This document shows, piece after piece, positions 48,570 through 51,275 of a stretch of 51,275 nt of DNA (position 1 is the stretch's first letter; the number at the start of each line of letters is the position of its first letter). The notes under the pieces were generated by a model, which made no database searches, had not been told where the DNA came from, and worked only from the letters and a program-made list of their open reading frames with translations. This DNA comes from Lelliottia nimipressuralis (lineage in GTDB: Bacteria; Pseudomonadota; Gammaproteobacteria; Enterobacterales; Enterobacteriaceae), in contig NZ_SOMG01000026.1 in NCBI RefSeq assembly GCF_004402045.1, positions 1 to 51,275 of the forward strand, read 5' to 3'. A program made the translations under genes and the position numbers.

Positions 48570-51131
48570 ATGAGCACAATCGACAATTTCGACGCACATA
48601 CGCCGATGATGCAGCAGTATCTGAAGCTGAAAGCACAGCATCCTGAAATTCTGCTGTTTTACCGTATGGGCGATTTTTACGAGCTGTTTTATGACGATGC
48701 CAAACGTGCATCGCAGCTGCTCGACATCTCGCTGACCAAACGTGGCGCATCGGCAGGCGAGCCCATTCCCATGGCTGGCATCCCGCATCACGCGGTAGAA
48801 AATTACCTGGCGAAGCTGGTGAATCAGGGTGAGTCCGTCGCCATCTGCGAACAGATCGGCGATCCGGCAACCTCTAAAGGTCCGGTTGAACGTAAAGTCG
48901 TGCGCATCGTCACGCCCGGCACCATCAGCGATGAAGCCCTGCTGCAGGAGCGCCAGGATAACCTGCTGGCCGCGCTGTGGCAGGACGGGAAAGGGTTTGG
49001 CTACGCGACGCTGGACATCAGCTCCGGACGTTTTCGTCTGAGTGAACCGGCTGACCGTGAAACGATGGCAGCCGAACTGCAGCGCACCAACCCGGCAGAA
49101 TTGCTCTATGCCGAAGATTTCGCCGAGACGGCGCTCATTGAAGGCCGTCGCGGGTTGCGCCGCCGTCCGCTGTGGGAATTCGAAATTGATACCGCGCGCC
49201 AGCAGTTGAATCTGCAGTTTGGCACCCGCGATCTGATTGGCTTTGGTGTGGAAAATGCCCCACGTGGGCTGTGTGCGGCAGGTTGCCTCCTGCAGTACGT
49301 AAAAGATACCCAGCGCACCGCCCTGCCGCATATCCGCTCTATCACCATGGAGCGCCAGCAGGACAGCATCATCATGGATGCAGCAACGCGCCGTAACCTG
49401 GAGATAACCCAGAACCTGGCGGGGGGCGTAGAAAATACGCTCGCGTCGGTTCTCGACAGTACGGTAACGCCAATGGGCAGCCGCATGCTGAAACGCTGGC
49501 TGCACATGCCGGTTCGAGATACCGAAACGCTTGTTTGCCGTCAGCAGACGATTGCCGCCTTGCAGGACCGCTATACCGAACTGCAGCCGGTGCTGCGCCA
49601 GGTAGGCGACATGGAGCGTATCCTGGCCCGTCTGGCTCTGCGAACAGCGCGACCACGCGATCTCGCGAGGATGCGTCATGCTTTCCAGCAACTGCCGGAA
49701 CTCCGTGCTCAGCTGAGTGACGTTGACAGCGCGCCGGTACAGAAACTCCGCGAAACCATGGGCGAATTTACCGAGCTTCGCGAGCTGCTCGAACGCGCCA
49801 TTATCGATGCGCCTCCGGTTCTGGTGCGTGATGGCGGAGTGATTGCCCCAGGCTACAACGAGGAGCTGGACGAGTGGCGCGCGCTGGCCGACGGCGCGAC
49901 GGACTACCTTGATAAACTGGAAATCCGCGAGCGTGAGCGTCTTGGGCTGGACACCCTGAAAGTGGGCTATAACGCGGTACACGGTTATTACATTCAGATC
50001 AGCCGCGGGCAGAGCCATCTGGCACCGATTCACTACGTGCGTCGCCAGACGTTGAAAAATGCTGAACGCTATATTATCCCCGAGCTGAAAGAGTACGAGG
50101 ACAAAGTTCTCACCTCGAAAGGCAAAGCGCTGGCGCTGGAAAAACAGCTGTATGAAGAGCTGTTTGACATGCTGATGCCGCATCTTGCCGACCTGCAGCT
50201 GAGCGCCAGCGCGCTGGCGGAACTGGACGTGCTGGTGAATCTTGCAGAACGCGCTGAAACGCTGAACTATACCTGCCCGACCTTTACCGACAAGCCCGGC
50301 ATTCGCATCACTGAAGGCCGTCACCCGGTGGTTGAGCAGGTGCTGAACGAACCGTTCATTGCCAACCCACTGAGCCTGTCACCGCAGAGAAGAATGTTGA
50401 TCATTACCGGTCCGAACATGGGCGGTAAAAGTACCTATATGCGTCAGACGGCGCTGATCGCCCTGCTCGCGTATATCGGCAGCTACGTCCCGGCGCAAAA
50501 AGTGGAGATTGGCCCTATCGACCGTATCTTTACCCGCGTCGGAGCTGCGGACGATCTGGCAAGCGGCCGCTCAACCTTTATGGTCGAAATGACCGAAACG
50601 GCTAACATTCTGCATAACGCGACGGAGCATAGCCTGGTGCTGATGGACGAAGTCGGACGCGGTACGTCAACCTATGATGGCCTGTCGCTGGCCTGGGCAT
50701 GTGCCGAAAGCCTCGCGAATAAAATCAAGGCCATGACGCTGTTCGCCACCCACTATTTCGAGCTGACGCAGCTACCGGAAAAAATGGAAGGGGTGGCTAA
50801 CGTCCATCTTGATGCGCTGGAACACGGCGATACCATTGCCTTCATGCACACGGTGCAGGATGGCGCGGCGAGCAAGAGCTATGGTCTGGCCGTCGCGGCG
50901 CTGGCGGGTGTTCCTAAAGAGGTGATCAAGCGCGCGCGTCAGAAACTGCGCGAGCTGGAAAGCCTGTCGCCGAATGCGGCCGCGACGCAGATTGACGGTA
51001 CGCAGATGTCGCTGCTGGCACCTGCGGAAGAGACATCGCCGGCGGTGGAAGCGCTGGAGAACCTCGACCCGGATTCCCTGACGCCGCGACAGGCGCTGGA
51101 GTGGATTTATCGGCTGAAGAGTCTGGTTTAG
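48570..51131 (+). CDS. mutS: DNA mismatch repair protein MutS
   Basis: An 853-residue mismatch-recognition ATPase, the same length as in E. coli. The mismatch-stacking Phe36 and Glu38 lie in [11 protein letters not shown]. The clamp and lever domains follow, then Walker [10 protein letters not shown] (near residue 614), [12 protein letters not shown], and a C-terminal tetramer-forming tail ([17 protein letters not shown]). The whole frame is open to the stop at 51131, before the poor-quality tail. There is no strong ribosome-binding site (AACTCC before the ATG). Confidence 0.98.
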   Translation: MSTIDNFDAHTPMMQQYLKLKAQHPEILLFYRMGDFYELFYDDAKRASQLLDISLTKRGASAGEPIPMAGIPHHAVENYLAKLVNQGESVAICEQIGDPATSKGPVERKVVRIVTPGTISDEALLQERQDNLLAALWQDGKGFGYATLDISSGRFRLSEPADRETMAAELQRTNPAELLYAEDFAETALIEGRRGLRRRPLWEFEIDTARQQLNLQFGTRDLIGFGVENAPRGLCAAGCLLQYVKDTQRTALPHIRSITMERQQDSIIMDAATRRNLEITQNLAGGVENTLASVLDSTVTPMGSRMLKRWLHMPVRDTETLVCRQQTIAALQDRYTELQPVLRQVGDMERILARLALRTARPRDLARMRHAFQQLPELRAQLSDVDSAPVQKLRETMGEFTELRELLERAIIDAPPVLVRDGGVIAPGYNEELDEWRALADGATDYLDKLEIRERERLGLDTLKVGYNAVHGYYIQISRGQSHLAPIHYVRRQTLKNAERYIIPELKEYEDKVLTSKGKALALEKQLYEELFDMLMPHLADLQLSASALAELDVLVNLAERAETLNYTCPTFTDKPGIRITEGRHPVVEQVLNEPFIANPLSLSPQRRMLIITGPNMGGKSTYMRQTALIALLAYIGSYVPAQKVEIGPIDRIFTRVGAADDLASGRSTFMVEMTETANILHNATEHSLVLMDEVGRGTSTYDGLSLAWACAESLANKIKAMTLFATHYFELTQLPEKMEGVANVHLDALEHGDTIAFMHTVQDGAASKSYGLAVAALAGVPKEVIKRARQKLRELESLSPNAAATQIDGTQMSLLAPAEETSPAVEALENLDPDSLTPRQALEWIYRLKSLV

Positions 51132-51149
51132 TTTTCTGCGGTCTGTTTT

Positions 51150-51275
51150 GTCGGGTGGCGGGGGGGGGGGGGGGGCCCCCCCAAAAAAAACCCCCGCCGC
51201 GGGGGGGGCGGCCCCCCCCCCCCCCAAAACCCCCCCGGGGTTTAACGGCGCGAGGGCGCCCCCCCCCGGGGGGGT
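51150..51275. other. Low-quality contig end (G/C homopolymer runs)
   Basis: The last 126 bases are runs of G, C and short A, unlike any other part of the window. They start right after TCGGGTGGCGG, which looks like the beginning of a REP unit like those at 12908 and 19847. Most likely a sequencing or assembly artefact at a repeat rather than real DNA. Confidence 0.9.

Noticed and set aside
48384..50324. A 646-codon open frame on the minus strand
   Set aside because: It is antisense to mutS and shows no domain. The mutS frame explains the region fully.
50772..51227. A minus-strand frame reading into the G/C runs at the contig end
   Set aside because: Its N-terminal part is made of glycine, proline and alanine codons from the low-quality tail; the rest is antisense to mutS.

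Overview
The window is a chromosomal segment of an enterobacterium close to Enterobacter (Enterobacter cloacae complex, Lelliottia or Leclercia type). CsrA has the same residues as I recall for E. coli, and AlaS, RecA, MutS and the Hyc/Hyp proteins match E. coli lengths within a few residues. The gene order follows the E. coli argV-serV-csrA-alaS-recX-recA ... hyc-hyp-fhlA ... mutS chromosome arm. The genus assignment is inference from gene content and GC-rich codon use. Both ends look like contig ends at repeats: base 1 falls inside one of the tandem tRNA-Arg copies, and bases after about 51150 decay into G/C homopolymer runs.

Layout. 1-6051 (minus strand): tRNA-Arg, tRNA-Arg, tRNA-Ser, csrA, alaS, recX, recA with its LexA box, pncC. 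6182-8725 (minus): a zinc-type ABC importer (binding protein, permease, ATPase) preceded by a strong Zur box and an unannotated 35-residue membrane micro-ORF coupled to the ATPase start. 8857-9957: mltB. 10211-15146 (plus): the glucitol operon srlA-E-B-D-gutM-srlR-gutQ. 15143-19408: norR (minus) and norVW (plus), divergent over three NorR sites and a sigma-54 promoter. 19686-22663: a 52-residue protein resembling SgrT, an SgrR-family regulator, and a NiCoT nickel permease. 22665-25433: hypF and hydN (minus). 25568-29690: the beta-glucoside genes ascG and ascFB. 29779-37557: hycI to hycA (minus), the formate hydrogenlyase operon. 37768-43516: hypABCDE-fhlA (plus). 43668-47701: a Fur-box-preceded siderophore-type ABC importer with an MFS transporter. 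47707-48051: ygbA with an NsrR-like box. 48226-48456: a SymE-like toxin under a LexA-like box. 48570-51131: mutS.

How the genes work together. The central theme is formate hydrogenlyase: HycB-G make up the hydrogenase-3 complex, HycI matures HycE, HypA-F build the NiFe cofactor, HycA/FhlA regulate, and the nickel permease gene follows hypF by a single base, so nickel supply appears joined to the hydN-hypF transcription unit. A second theme is nitric oxide defence: NorR-norVW with GT-N7-AC sites, and ygbA with an NsrR-like site. A third is metal supply (Zn, Ni, Fe), each system inserted as a cassette into an otherwise E. coli-like backbone: Zn between pncC and mltB, SgrT/SgrR/Ni between norW and hypF, Fe between fhlA and ygbA, and SymE between ygbA and mutS. 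No insertion sequence, prophage, integrase or CRISPR array was seen.
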